A program made the translations under genes and the position numbers. Below, piece after piece: positions 24,634-32,420 of a DNA stretch of 52,779 bases. Below the pieces are notes generated by a model. That model had not been told where the DNA came from, did not search any database, and worked only from the letters and a program-made list of their open reading frames with translations. The DNA lies in the NCBI RefSeq assembly GCF_007990755.1, contig NZ_BJXA01000066.1:1-52779 (forward strand), given 5' to 3'. Source of the stretch: Nocardia ninae NBRC 108245. Lineage in GTDB: Bacteria > Actinomycetota > Actinomycetes > Mycobacteriales > Mycobacteriaceae. Position 1 is the stretch's first letter; every line of letters starts with the position of its first letter.

Positions 24634-26061
24634 ATGCCCGCGCGTTCGCAGCCCGCGCCCGACGCGGACCTGACCGCGCCACACGGGTTGTCCGGTCACC
24701 TCGTCGGGTTCGTCGAAGCGCTGCGCGAACGCGGCATTCCGGTGGGCCCCTCGGAAACTGTGGACGCGGGCCGGGTGGTCACGGTGCTCGACCTGCTCGA
24801 CCGGGAGGTGCTGCGCGAGGGGCTCGCGTGCTCGTTGCTGCGCCGGACCACCCACCGCGCGACCTTCGACCGACTGTTCGACCTGTGGTTCCCGATCGCG
24901 ATCGGGGAGCGCAGCGGTGCCCGCGACGAGGTCGAGATTCCCCGGACCCCGACCGGTGAAGTCGACATCGCCGCGCTGCGGGAACTGCTCGCCGAGCTGT
25001 TGAGCCAGGAATCGGCCGATGCGCAACTCGAGGCGCTGGCCGCCCAGTTGGTCGAGCAGCTCGGGCAGTACACGTCCGCGAGTGGCGCGTCGTTCTCGGC
25101 GTATCAGGCATTGAAAGACGTTCAGCCGCAGACCTTGCTGGCCAAGATCCTGGCCGGCCTCGCGGTCGGACCGGATACCAGCGCGTTCGACACCGAGATC
25201 GCCCGGCGGGCCGCGCGCGGCCGGATCGACGCGTTCCGGGCGTCGGTCGAGGCGGAGACGCGGCGGCGGGTGGCCGAGCGGATCGGGCGGGAGCGGGTCG
25301 CCAGCTACGGTGTCCCGCGCCAGTCCGAGGACGTGGACTTCCTGCGCGCCTCGGAATCCGAGCTGATCGAGATGCGGCGCAGCACCCAGCGCCTCGCCCG
25401 CATCCTCGCTTCGCGACTCGCGGTGCGGCGCAGGCATTCCCGCCGCGGCGAGATAGATATGCGCAAAACGCTGCGTAAGTCGATGTCGACCGGCGGCGTG
25501 CCCATCGATCTGGTGAACCGCAAACCACGGCCCGGTCGTCCGGAGCTGGTCCTGCTGTGCGACGTGTCCGGCTCGGTGGCCGGGTTCAGCAACTTCACCC
25601 TGTTGCTGGTCAGTGCGCTGCGCGAACAGTTCTCGCGGGTAAGGATTTTCGCGTTCGTCGACCAGACCGACGAGGTCACCCAGTTCTTCGATCCGCGCAC
25701 GCAGCTGGACAAGGCGATGAACCGGATCTTCACCGAGGCCAAGGTCGTCGGGATGGACGGGCACTCCGACTACGGCAACGCGCTGGCCGGCTTCGCCAGA
25801 GACTTTCCGGATGCTGTCACCGCCCGCAGCTCGCTGCTGATCCTCGGCGACGCGCGCACCAATTACCGTGACCCCGAACTGGAAACACTGCGGGGGCTGG
25901 TGCGCACCGCCAAGCACGCGCACTGGCTCAATCCGGAGATGCGCACCAACTGGGGTTCGGGCGATTCCGCCGCCGACAAATACCAACAGGTGATCGAGAT
26001 GCACGAATGCCGCTCGGCCAGCCAGCTGACGGCCGTGGTGTCGATGTTGCTACCGGTGTAG
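24634..26061 (+). CDS. VWA domain protein (CoxE-like), MoxR partner
   Basis: The 475-residue protein has a helical N-terminal half and a C-terminal von Willebrand A domain. The MIDAS motif is complete at the start of the domain (LLCDVSGSVAGFS, residues 310-314 for D-x-S-x-S), followed by a threonine-containing loop and GMDGHSDYGNAL. CoxE-type VWA proteins pair with MoxR ATPases as substrate adaptors. It starts 4 bp after the ATPase stop, and the YjbR-like gene starts 8 bp after its own stop. Arg-rich segments between residues 190 and 290 are typical of this group. The client enzyme is not encoded next to it. Confidence 0.88.
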   Translation: MPARSQPAPDADLTAPHGLSGHLVGFVEALRERGIPVGPSETVDAGRVVTVLDLLDREVLREGLACSLLRRTTHRATFDRLFDLWFPIAIGERSGARDEVEIPRTPTGEVDIAALRELLAELLSQESADAQLEALAAQLVEQLGQYTSASGASFSAYQALKDVQPQTLLAKILAGLAVGPDTSAFDTEIARRAARGRIDAFRASVEAETRRRVAERIGRERVASYGVPRQSEDVDFLRASESELIEMRRSTQRLARILASRLAVRRRHSRRGEIDMRKTLRKSMSTGGVPIDLVNRKPRPGRPELVLLCDVSGSVAGFSNFTLLLVSALREQFSRVRIFAFVDQTDEVTQFFDPRTQLDKAMNRIFTEAKVVGMDGHSDYGNALAGFARDFPDAVTARSSLLILGDARTNYRDPELETLRGLVRTAKHAHWLNPEMRTNWGSGDSAADKYQQVIEMHECRSASQLTAVVSMLLPV

Positions 26062-26069
26062 GAGCCGAC

Positions 26070-26411
26070 ATGGATGGTGCGCAACTGCTCGAGTACTGCC
26101 TGGCGAAACCCGGCGCGTGGCAGGACGAGCCGTGGGAAGGCGACGTGGTCGCCAAGGTCGGGGACAAGATCTTCGCGTTCCTAGGGGACACCTCGGTGGG
26201 GCTGAAGTGTGGCCGCAGCCGGGAGGAGGCCGACGAGCTGACCCGGGTGTATCCGAATGACGTGGCGGCTTCGGCGTATATCGGGCGCTACGGCTGGAAT
26301 GTGGTCACGCTCGGTGGTGCGGTGCCGGGTGATGAGTTGCGGGAGCTGGTCGATCAGTCCTACGACGCGATCGTGCGCAAGCTGCCGAAGTCCAAGCGGC
26401 CGACCGGCTGA
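26070..26411 (+). CDS. MmcQ/YjbR-like protein
   Basis: The 113-residue protein resembles the MmcQ/YjbR (CyaY-like fold) family. LLEYCLAKPGAWQDEPWEGD at the N-terminus, VVAKVGDKIFAFLG, and SAYIGRYGWNVVTLGG near the end with LRELVDQSYDAIVRKLPK are the usual blocks. Members have a double-wing DNA-binding-like fold, but their biochemical role is unclear. GGAGCC sits before the ATG at 26070, 8 bp after the VWA stop, so it belongs to the MoxR-VWA operon. The downstream HSP90-family gene is 79 bp away, behind a structured leader. Confidence 0.8.
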   Translation: MDGAQLLEYCLAKPGAWQDEPWEGDVVAKVGDKIFAFLGDTSVGLKCGRSREEADELTRVYPNDVAASAYIGRYGWNVVTLGGAVPGDELRELVDQSYDAIVRKLPKSKRPTG

Positions 26412-26445
26412 AGTTCTTATAGGCCCGTCAGGCGAGACCATCAGC

Positions 26446-26514
26446 GTTCGTTAAGCGAACCATTGGGCGCTGCGGCGAGGATTGCCCACCATGGTGGAGA
26501 GAGCGCCCAATGGT
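26446..26514 (+). promoter_or_regulatory. Structured leader enclosing the HSP90-family start codon
   Basis: A perfect 13-bp inverted repeat, ACCATTGGGCGCT (26459-26471) and AGCGCCCAATGGT (26502-26514), encloses a 30-nt loop. The loop holds GAGGA (26477-26481), the ATG (26491-26493) and the palindrome CCACCATGGTGG (26486-26497), which contains the ATG. A further hairpin GTTCG-ttaag-CGAAC (26446-26460) abuts it. In mRNA this would hide the translation start. It could also be a DNA operator. Confidence 0.6.
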
Positions 26515-28341
26515 GTGGCGGCGGTGGAGGACAGCTATACGTTCCAGGTGGATCTGCGGGGGATCGTCGACTTACTGTCTCACCACCTGTACTCCAGTCC
26601 CCGGGTGTATCTGCGGGAACTGTTGCAGAACGCCGTCGATGCCGTCACCGCGCGGGCCCGGCGAGACCGGTTGGCGCCCACCGCGATTCGGATCTGCATC
26701 GACGAGACCGGCCTGCGGATCGCCGATCCCGGGATCGGGCTGACCGAGGCGGACGTGCACCGCTTCCTGGCGACCATCGGCCGATCGTCGAAGCGGGACG
26801 ACATCGAGGGCGCGCGGCGCGAATTCCTCGGGCAGTTCGGCATCGGCCTGCTGGCCTGCTTCACCGTCGCCGAGACGATCCGGGTGGTCACTCGCTCCGC
26901 CGACGATCCCGCCGCGGCGCCGGTCGAGTGGCTGGCCGCCGCGGACGGCACCTACTCGGTGCGGTTGCTGGAACCGGCGGAATATCCCGAGCCAGGCACC
27001 ACGGTGCATCTGACGCCCCGGGTCGGCGCGGAGTCGTGGTTCGGCCCGCGCCGGGTGATCGAACTCGCCCGTGAGTACGGGTCGTTGCTGCCGTATGCGG
27101 TGACGGTCGAGTCCGATGGCGTCATCGTGCCGGTCACCGATGGACCGGCGGTGTGGCATCGCGAATATTCGTCCGTCGTCGAGCGCCGCGACGCATTGCT
27201 CGAATTCGGTGAACGCGTCCTCGGCTTCGCACCGCTCGACGTCATCGACTTGGACGCGGAACTGGCCGGCGTGAGCGGCGTCGCGTATGTGCTTGCGCAG
27301 CCGGGCAATCCGGCCGAGAGCAGCGCGCACCGGGTGTACCTGAAGGGCATGCTGCTCGGCGACGCGGTGCGCGGCGTACTGCCGGACTGGGCGTTCTTCG
27401 TGCGCTGCGTGATCGACACCGACTCGTTGCGGCCCACGGCCTCCCGGGAGGGGCTCTACGAGGACGAACGGCTCGCCATCATCCGCGAGGTGCTCGGCGA
27501 TCGAGTGCGCGACTGGCTCACCGAGATCGCGGCCGAACAGCCGCAGCGGCTGGCGGCGTTCCTCGCGGTGCATGCGCTCGGGGTCAAGGCGATGGCTCGG
27601 CATTGGCCGGAGTTGTTCCGGATCATGCTGCCGCACTTGAATTTCGAGACCACCGACGGACCGCTTCCGCTGACCGAGTTCGCGCGCAACCACCCGGTCG
27701 TCCGGGTGACCGCGTCCGTGGAAGAGTTCCGCCAGGTGGCCTCGACCGCTGCCGCGCAGGGGATCGGGATCGTCAACGGCGGCTACGCCTATGACCGCGA
27801 GCTGGTGGCGTTGCTGCCACGGCTGCTGCCCGGCGTCGAGGTGATCGACCTCGATACCGACGCCATCACGGCCGCGCTCGACCCGATCGATCCGGCCGAG
27901 GAACTGGCGTTGACGCCGGTGCTGTCCATTGCCCGCGCGGTGCTGGATCCGCTGTCGTGCGACGTGATAGTTCGTGCCTTCCATCCTGTTTCGGTGCCCG
28001 CGCTGTATCTGGACGACCGCGGCGCGCGCAATGAACGCACCAGGGCCGAGACGGCGCTGGGCGCGGACGAGCTGTGGAGCGAGATCCTCGGCGCGCTGGA
28101 CGCCGCGGCGCCGCGCGCCCAGCTGGTGCTGAACCATCACAGCCCGGTCGTGCGCAGGCTGGCCCGGATCGGCGATCCCGCTTTCCTGAAGACGGCGGTG
28201 GAATCGCTGTACGGGCAGGCCCTGCTGATGACCCACCGCCCGCTGCGGGCGGCCGACACGGCGCTGCTCAATCGCGCCTTCGGCGAGTTCCTCAGCTGGG
28301 CGACGCAACGTGCCGCGGGCACCGGCGAAGAGACGGAGTGA
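26491..28341 (+). CDS. HSP90-family (HtpG-like) GHKL ATPase
   Basis: The 616-residue protein, close to HtpG in length, has the HSP90 N-terminal ATPase motifs. These are YLRELLQNAVDA with the catalytic Glu43 and Mg-binding Asn47, DPGIGLT (Asp79), GRSSK, and FLGQFGIGLLACF (from Gly114). The middle-domain arginine segment is TASREGLY (Arg319), matching the NVSRE of HtpG. The C-terminal third is divergent, with no recognisable client or MEEVD motif. It should act as an ATP-driven chaperone. A TPR protein is encoded 3 bp downstream, which recalls eukaryotic Hsp90 cochaperones. A TTG at 26482 is an alternative start, but ATG at 26491 with GAGGA at 9-nt spacing is preferred. Confidence 0.88.
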   Translation: MVERAPNGVAAVEDSYTFQVDLRGIVDLLSHHLYSSPRVYLRELLQNAVDAVTARARRDRLAPTAIRICIDETGLRIADPGIGLTEADVHRFLATIGRSSKRDDIEGARREFLGQFGIGLLACFTVAETIRVVTRSADDPAAAPVEWLAAADGTYSVRLLEPAEYPEPGTTVHLTPRVGAESWFGPRRVIELAREYGSLLPYAVTVESDGVIVPVTDGPAVWHREYSSVVERRDALLEFGERVLGFAPLDVIDLDAELAGVSGVAYVLAQPGNPAESSAHRVYLKGMLLGDAVRGVLPDWAFFVRCVIDTDSLRPTASREGLYEDERLAIIREVLGDRVRDWLTEIAAEQPQRLAAFLAVHALGVKAMARHWPELFRIMLPHLNFETTDGPLPLTEFARNHPVVRVTASVEEFRQVASTAAAQGIGIVNGGYAYDRELVALLPRLLPGVEVIDLDTDAITAALDPIDPAEELALTPVLSIARAVLDPLSCDVIVRAFHPVSVPALYLDDRGARNERTRAETALGADELWSEILGALDAAAPRAQLVLNHHSPVVRRLARIGDPAFLKTAVESLYGQALLMTHRPLRAADTALLNRAFGEFLSWATQRAAGTGEETE

Positions 28342-28344
28342 CAA

Positions 28345-30579
28345 GTGGATACCGCCGAGATCAATGAGGCGCTCGCGCAGGTCTACTCGTTGCCGCACGG
28401 CCGACTACGCGTCGAGCGGCTGGAAATGCTTGCGGCGGCGGCGAAGTCGGCCACCGACCGGCATCTCGAAGGACGGGTGTTGCTCGAGCTCGCCGAGTCC
28501 TACACCTATGCGGGCGAGCGTGACCTGGCACCGGTCGCCTACGGCAGGCTGCTGCGGATCTACGACGAGTTCCCCGCCGAGCTCGGCTCGCTGACGCATT
28601 CGGTGCACTGGTACCTCAAGTGGATGACCTGGGGGCTGATCGACAATCCCGCGGTGCCGCCGACGACGGTCTACCGGTGGTTCGACGAGCTCGAAAACCG
28701 TTACCGCCAGCGCGGTTACAGCCTGCGCCCGGTGCTCGCGCTGCGCGCCGAATTGGCCAGGAAGCTGGGCGACGCCGAGCACGGTGCGCTGTTGCACGAG
28801 GAAGCGATGGCGGCGCCGCGCGACGGCATGTCGGACTGCGATGCGTGCGAGCGCAACGAATGGGGCACCGGCCGTGCGGCTTTGGGTGACGATGCTGGTG
28901 CGCTCGCGCACTGGCAGCCGGTCATCGACGGTGATCGGGTCTGCGCGGAGGAGCCGCACCGAGTATTGGCGCAGGCGCTGCTGCCACTGCTGCGCACCGG
29001 ACGGGTCGCTGAAGCACGTGGCGCGCATTTGACCGGGTATCCGCTGGTCCGGCACAACGACAGCCTCCGGCCATCAGTTGCGTTGCACATCGAGTTCTGT
29101 GCGTTGACCGGCAATGAAGGACGCGGGCTGGAGATCCTGGCCGAACATGCCCGCTGGCTCACCGATCCCGGCGCGGACGCCGGTGCTCGGCTCGCGTTCA
29201 TCACCGGGGTCTGCGTGCTGCTGCGCCGGCTCGACACGCTCGGCCTCGGCTATCTGCCGATCGCGGGTGGGACGGTGAATTCACTACTGGCGGAGCTGGA
29301 TACGGAGATTGCGGGGTTGTGTGCGCGGTACGACATCCGTAACGGGAATGCTGCGGTGAGTACCCGCGTCACCGCTCGGTTGGCGAGACAGCCATTGCTG
29401 GAACGGCTTCCGCTCGGATTGCGCAGTCGGTTGCCGGGGGTGTCGGCAGGTTGTGATGCTGCCGATGGTGCCGCCGCGACGTTCGGTGCCACGAGCGGGC
29501 AGGCGTCGACCGGCGGGGGCGCGCCGGCAGGCGGCGGCATCGAGGGCGGTTCGGGTCCGGATAGCGCCGTGCGGACGGGCGATGGCACTGCGACGATCGG
29601 TGTCGGTTCTATGAGCGTTGCAGGCTCGGCGGGCGGCGTCGGTTCGGCCTCGGGTTCCGTGCTTGCCGACAGTGCTGCCACTGGTGTGAGCCGAACGGCG
29701 GTCCCGTCGTCCGGTGAGTGGGCTGCGGACGTCACCGCCGAAGCGGACAGGCGAAGCGAAGCGCGGCGGTTGGCGGAGCTCGGTGCCGCCCGGCTGGCCG
29801 ACGCCCCGGAACAGGCCGAAGCTCGACTGCGTGAGGCGTTGACGATCGGGTCCGGTGTGCTGCCCGCGGAACACCTGGCGCGAGTCAGCTCGCAATTGGT
29901 CATCGCGATCGCCGGACAACCGGATCGCGAACTCGACCTGGCGGACGCGGCGGTGCGCGCGGCCGCTCGGTGGGAGGGGTTGTCCGAGCCGGATCTGCTG
30001 CACCACACCGTGATCGCCGCGCGAGCTTTCCATCGCGGTCGGCGGCACGGCGAGGCCGTCGCGCTCTTCGAGGAAGCGCTGGCGGCGAACGGGGTTCCTT
30101 ATCCACCCGCCGAACTGGCCACGGTTCGCGCCCAGTTCGGCGAATCGCTGAACGCATTGCACCGATACGACGACGCCGCCCGGCAGTTCGCCCTCGGCGC
30201 TCAGCTGGTGGAGCACGATCCCGAACGTCGCGCACTGCACGCCCAACTCGCCATGTCGGCGGCGGCCGCGCTGGACTACTCCGATCACGACGCGGCGGCG
30301 GTGGCCGCGTATCAGCGGGCGGCCGAACTGTTCGGCGAGCTCGGGGACGTAGTATCGCGAGCCCGGTGCGTCCGATCGGCGGCTTGGTTGCAGCTGTGGG
30401 GGTCCACGGCGGGGCCGGGCCGGCCGTGGTTCGCCGCGATGCAGGCACTGATCGCCGAGCTGGCCGAACTGGACGGCGGCTCGTCGAGCAACGAGGTCGC
30501 CGAGGAACTCGCCAGGGCCCGCCGGGAGCTGACGGAAATGCTGGACGCCGAGGACCGGGACTGGGTGGCCGGGGAGTAG
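28345..30579 (+). CDS. Large TPR-repeat protein paired with the HSP90-family ATPase
   Basis: The 744-residue protein consists of helical repeats of TPR character: for example [28 protein letters not shown] near residue 45 and, in the C-terminal half, repeats around [14 protein letters not shown] and [19 protein letters not shown]. Between about residues 365 and 455 lies a Gly/Ala/Ser-rich linker (GASSG-type, many GG pairs) without charge, so two repeat domains are joined flexibly. There is a C-x-x-C pair (CDACERNEW). GTG at 28345 starts 3 bp after the HSP90 stop with GGAG upstream, so co-translation is expected. A scaffold or cochaperone role is inferred from repeats and context. Confidence 0.82.
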   Translation: MDTAEINEALAQVYSLPHGRLRVERLEMLAAAAKSATDRHLEGRVLLELAESYTYAGERDLAPVAYGRLLRIYDEFPAELGSLTHSVHWYLKWMTWGLIDNPAVPPTTVYRWFDELENRYRQRGYSLRPVLALRAELARKLGDAEHGALLHEEAMAAPRDGMSDCDACERNEWGTGRAALGDDAGALAHWQPVIDGDRVCAEEPHRVLAQALLPLLRTGRVAEARGAHLTGYPLVRHNDSLRPSVALHIEFCALTGNEGRGLEILAEHARWLTDPGADAGARLAFITGVCVLLRRLDTLGLGYLPIAGGTVNSLLAELDTEIAGLCARYDIRNGNAAVSTRVTARLARQPLLERLPLGLRSRLPGVSAGCDAADGAAATFGATSGQASTGGGAPAGGGIEGGSGPDSAVRTGDGTATIGVGSMSVAGSAGGVGSASGSVLADSAATGVSRTAVPSSGEWAADVTAEADRRSEARRLAELGAARLADAPEQAEARLREALTIGSGVLPAEHLARVSSQLVIAIAGQPDRELDLADAAVRAAARWEGLSEPDLLHHTVIAARAFHRGRRHGEAVALFEEALAANGVPYPPAELATVRAQFGESLNALHRYDDAARQFALGAQLVEHDPERRALHAQLAMSAAAALDYSDHDAAAVAAYQRAAELFGELGDVVSRARCVRSAAWLQLWGSTAGPGRPWFAAMQALIAELAELDGGSSSNEVAEELARARRELTEMLDAEDRDWVAGE

Positions 30580-30585
30580 CTTGCC

Positions 30586-30604
30586 GCTCCCGGCCGCGGG
30601 GAGC
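30586..30604 (+). terminator. GC-rich hairpin between the TPR gene and nadD
   Basis: GCTCCC-ggccgcg-GGGAGC begins 6 bp after the TPR stop and ends 23 bp before nadD. It may attenuate or end transcription from the MoxR-HSP90 unit. There is no T tract. Confidence 0.35.
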
Positions 30605-30626
30605 AGACCGGTTAAGCTCGGCACTC

Positions 30627-31268
30627 ATGCAAGAGACAGGTCGGCGCGGCCGCAAACTGGGCGTGATGGGCGGCACCTTCGACCCCATCCACCACGGTCA
30701 CCTGGTCGCCGCCAGCGAGGTCGCGAATCGGTTCGAGCTCGACGAAGTGATCTTCGTCCCCACCGGTCAGCCCTGGCAGAAGGCGGATAAACAGGTCAGT
30801 CCGGCGGAGGACCGCTACCTGATGACGGTGATCGCGACCGCCTCGAACCCCCGATTCTCGGTCAGTCGCGCGGACATCGACCGGGGCAAGGTCACCTACA
30901 CCGTCGACACACTGCGGGAGATGCGCAGCCAGCATCCCGACGCCGAGCTGTACTTCATCACCGGAGCGGATGCGCTGGCCAACATCCTGACATGGCAGGA
31001 TTGGGCCGAACTGTTCGAACTGGCGAGGTTTGTCGGGGTGAGCCGTCCGGGGTACGAGCTGAATACCGATCATCTCGAGGAACATCTGCGTGATCTTCCG
31101 GCCGATGCGGTGACCATGGTCGAAATCCCGGCGCTGGCGATCTCGTCGAGCGAATGCCGTCGCCGCGCCGCCGAGAATCGGCCGGTGTGGTACCTCGTCC
31201 CCGATGGCGTGGTGCAGTACATATCCAAGCGGCACCTCTATGTGCCCGCAGGAGCGGAAGGTAGCTGA
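30627..31268 (+). CDS. nadD: Nicotinate-nucleotide adenylyltransferase
   Basis: The 213-residue protein is NadD, which adenylates nicotinate mononucleotide to deamido-NAD in NAD synthesis. The nucleotidyltransferase motif [11 protein letters not shown] is at residues 15-25, with [10 protein letters not shown] and the C-terminal ISSSECRRR (the ISSTxxR signature). The ATG at 30627 gives a family-typical N-terminus; the frame is open for over 600 bp upstream as a shadow of the TPR gene. A mini-ORF begins directly after its stop and links it to rsfS. The nadD-rsfS order is standard in bacteria. Confidence 0.95.
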   Translation: MQETGRRGRKLGVMGGTFDPIHHGHLVAASEVANRFELDEVIFVPTGQPWQKADKQVSPAEDRYLMTVIATASNPRFSVSRADIDRGKVTYTVDTLREMRSQHPDAELYFITGADALANILTWQDWAELFELARFVGVSRPGYELNTDHLEEHLRDLPADAVTMVEIPALAISSSECRRRAAENRPVWYLVPDGVVQYISKRHLYVPAGAEGS

Positions 31269-31298
31269 GTGAGCGAGCGTAGCGGGGAGCAAGCATGA
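31269..31298 (+). other. 9-codon mini-ORF bridging nadD and rsfS
   Basis: GTG AGC GAG CGT AGC GGG GAG CAA GCA TGA (VSERSGEQA) starts immediately after the nadD stop. Its stop overlaps the rsfS ATG (ATGA at 31295-31298). It is part of the MIRU-like set described in the findings. Confidence 0.55.
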
Positions 31299-31711
31299 GT
31301 GCGTCTGTGGAGTCGGTGGAGATCGCGCAGATCGCGGCCCTGGCGGCGGACGAGAAGCTGGCACTCGACGTGGTGGTGCTCGATGTGTCCGAGCAGTTGG
31401 TGATCACCGACTGTTTCGTCATCGCGTCCGCGCCGAACGAGCGCCAGGTGAACGCCATCGTCGACAACATCGAGGACAAGCTGCGCGACGCCGGGCACAA
31501 GCCGGTGCGGCGCGAGGGGACCCGCGAGGGGCGCTGGGCGCTGCTCGACTATGTCGACGTCGTGGTGCACGTCCAGCACAACGAGGAGCGCAATTTCTAT
31601 GCGCTGGAACGGTTGTGGAAGGACTGCCCCGTGGTGCCGGTGGACGGACTCGGCACACCCGAGGCGCGGGCCGCGGCGGTGAACGGTGCCGCGGAGAGCG
31701 ATGCCGAGTGA
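31295..31711 (+). CDS. rsfS: Ribosomal silencing factor RsfS
   Basis: The 138-residue protein is the RsfS/Iojap factor that binds ribosomal protein L14 and blocks subunit joining when nutrients are low. Family blocks include LALDVVVLDVSEQLVITDCFVIASA, NERQVNAIVDNIEDKLRDAG, and GRWALLDYVDVVVHVQHNEERNFYALERLW. The C-terminal tail is slightly extended. Its start overlaps a mini-ORF stop, and its stop overlaps the start of the next mini-ORF (GTGA at 31708), so nadD, rsfS and gpgP form a continuous translationally linked chain. Confidence 0.95.
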   Translation: MSASVESVEIAQIAALAADEKLALDVVVLDVSEQLVITDCFVIASAPNERQVNAIVDNIEDKLRDAGHKPVRREGTREGRWALLDYVDVVVHVQHNEERNFYALERLWKDCPVVPVDGLGTPEARAAAVNGAAESDAE

Positions 31712-31764
31712 GCGAGCGAGTCGTCGGTAAGTCAGCGTCCAGCGTCAGAAAGGCGCGACCGTGA
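31708..31764 (+). other. 18-codon mini-ORF overlapping both rsfS stop and gpgP start
   Basis: GTG at 31708 overlaps the rsfS TGA (GTGA). The frame reads [18 protein letters not shown] and ends with a TGA at 31762-31764 that overlaps the gpgP GTG (GTGA). It fills the whole spacer, as mycobacterial MIRU frames do. Confidence 0.55.
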
Positions 31765-32420
31765 GTAAGTACGCCGGCGTGCGCACCCTGATCCTGCTGC
31801 GCCACGGGCAGACCGAATGGAATGCCGCCGACCGGATGCAGGGTCAGATCGACACCGATCTCACCGAACTCGGCCGTCGTCAGGCCAAAGAGGCCGCGCG
31901 CGAACTGGTTTCGCGCAATGCGATCGCCATCATCTCCTCGGATCTGCGCCGCGCCTTCGAGACCGCCTCCGCACTCGCCGATCACACCTCGCTCGACGTG
32001 GTGCCCGACCCGCGACTGCGGGAAACCGATCTCGGCGACTGGGAGGGGCTCACCCACCTCGAGGTCGACGCCGACTACCCCGGCGCGCGCAAGGCCTGGC
32101 GGCTCGACGCCACCTTCCGGCCGCCGAACGGGGAGAGCAAACTCGAGGTCGGCGCGCGGTCGCTGCCGGTGGTGCGGGAACTGCTCGTCGAACGGCAGGA
32201 CTGGCCCGGCCGGACTATCATCCTGGTGGCGCACGGCGGGCTGATCGCCGGCCTCACGGCCGCGCTGCTCGATCTGCCGCCAGCGAACTGGCCCGTCCTC
32301 GGCGGACTGGCCAACACCAGCTGGGTGCAGCTCAGCAGTCACGGTCCGAGCATCGACCAGCCCGGCTGGCGCCTTGACGTGTGGAACGCATCGGCGAAGG
32401 TGGCCCCGGATGTCCTCTGA
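31761..32420 (+). CDS. gpgP: Histidine phosphatase, glucosyl-3-phosphoglycerate phosphatase
   Basis: The 219-residue protein is a histidine phosphatase with the RHG core [14 protein letters not shown] (phospho-acceptor His15) and later [10 protein letters not shown] with the second histidine. Its position after rsfS and before the SGNH protein matches Rv2419c, the phosphatase that removes phosphate from glucosyl-3-phosphoglycerate in methylglucose lipopolysaccharide synthesis. General phosphoglycerate-mutase annotation is the older alternative. GTG at 31761 overlaps the mini-ORF stop. The octT gene begins inside its last codons, an 11-bp overlap. Confidence 0.85.
   Translation: MSKYAGVRTLILLRHGQTEWNAADRMQGQIDTDLTELGRRQAKEAARELVSRNAIAIISSDLRRAFETASALADHTSLDVVPDPRLRETDLGDWEGLTHLEVDADYPGARKAWRLDATFRPPNGESKLEVGARSLPVVRELLVERQDWPGRTIILVAHGGLIAGLTAALLDLPPANWPVLGGLANTSWVQLSSHGPSIDQPGWRLDVWNASAKVAPDVL

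Noticed and set aside
26572-28398. 608-codon minus-strand frame opposite the HSP90-family gene
   Set aside because: Antisense shadow. Its translation is His/Gln/Arg-rich without motif structure.
28345-30579. Possible frameshift or pseudogene because of the Gly/Ala/Ser-rich stretch in the TPR protein
   Set aside because: The frame is unbroken and helical repeats continue on both sides, so the stretch is best read as a linker.
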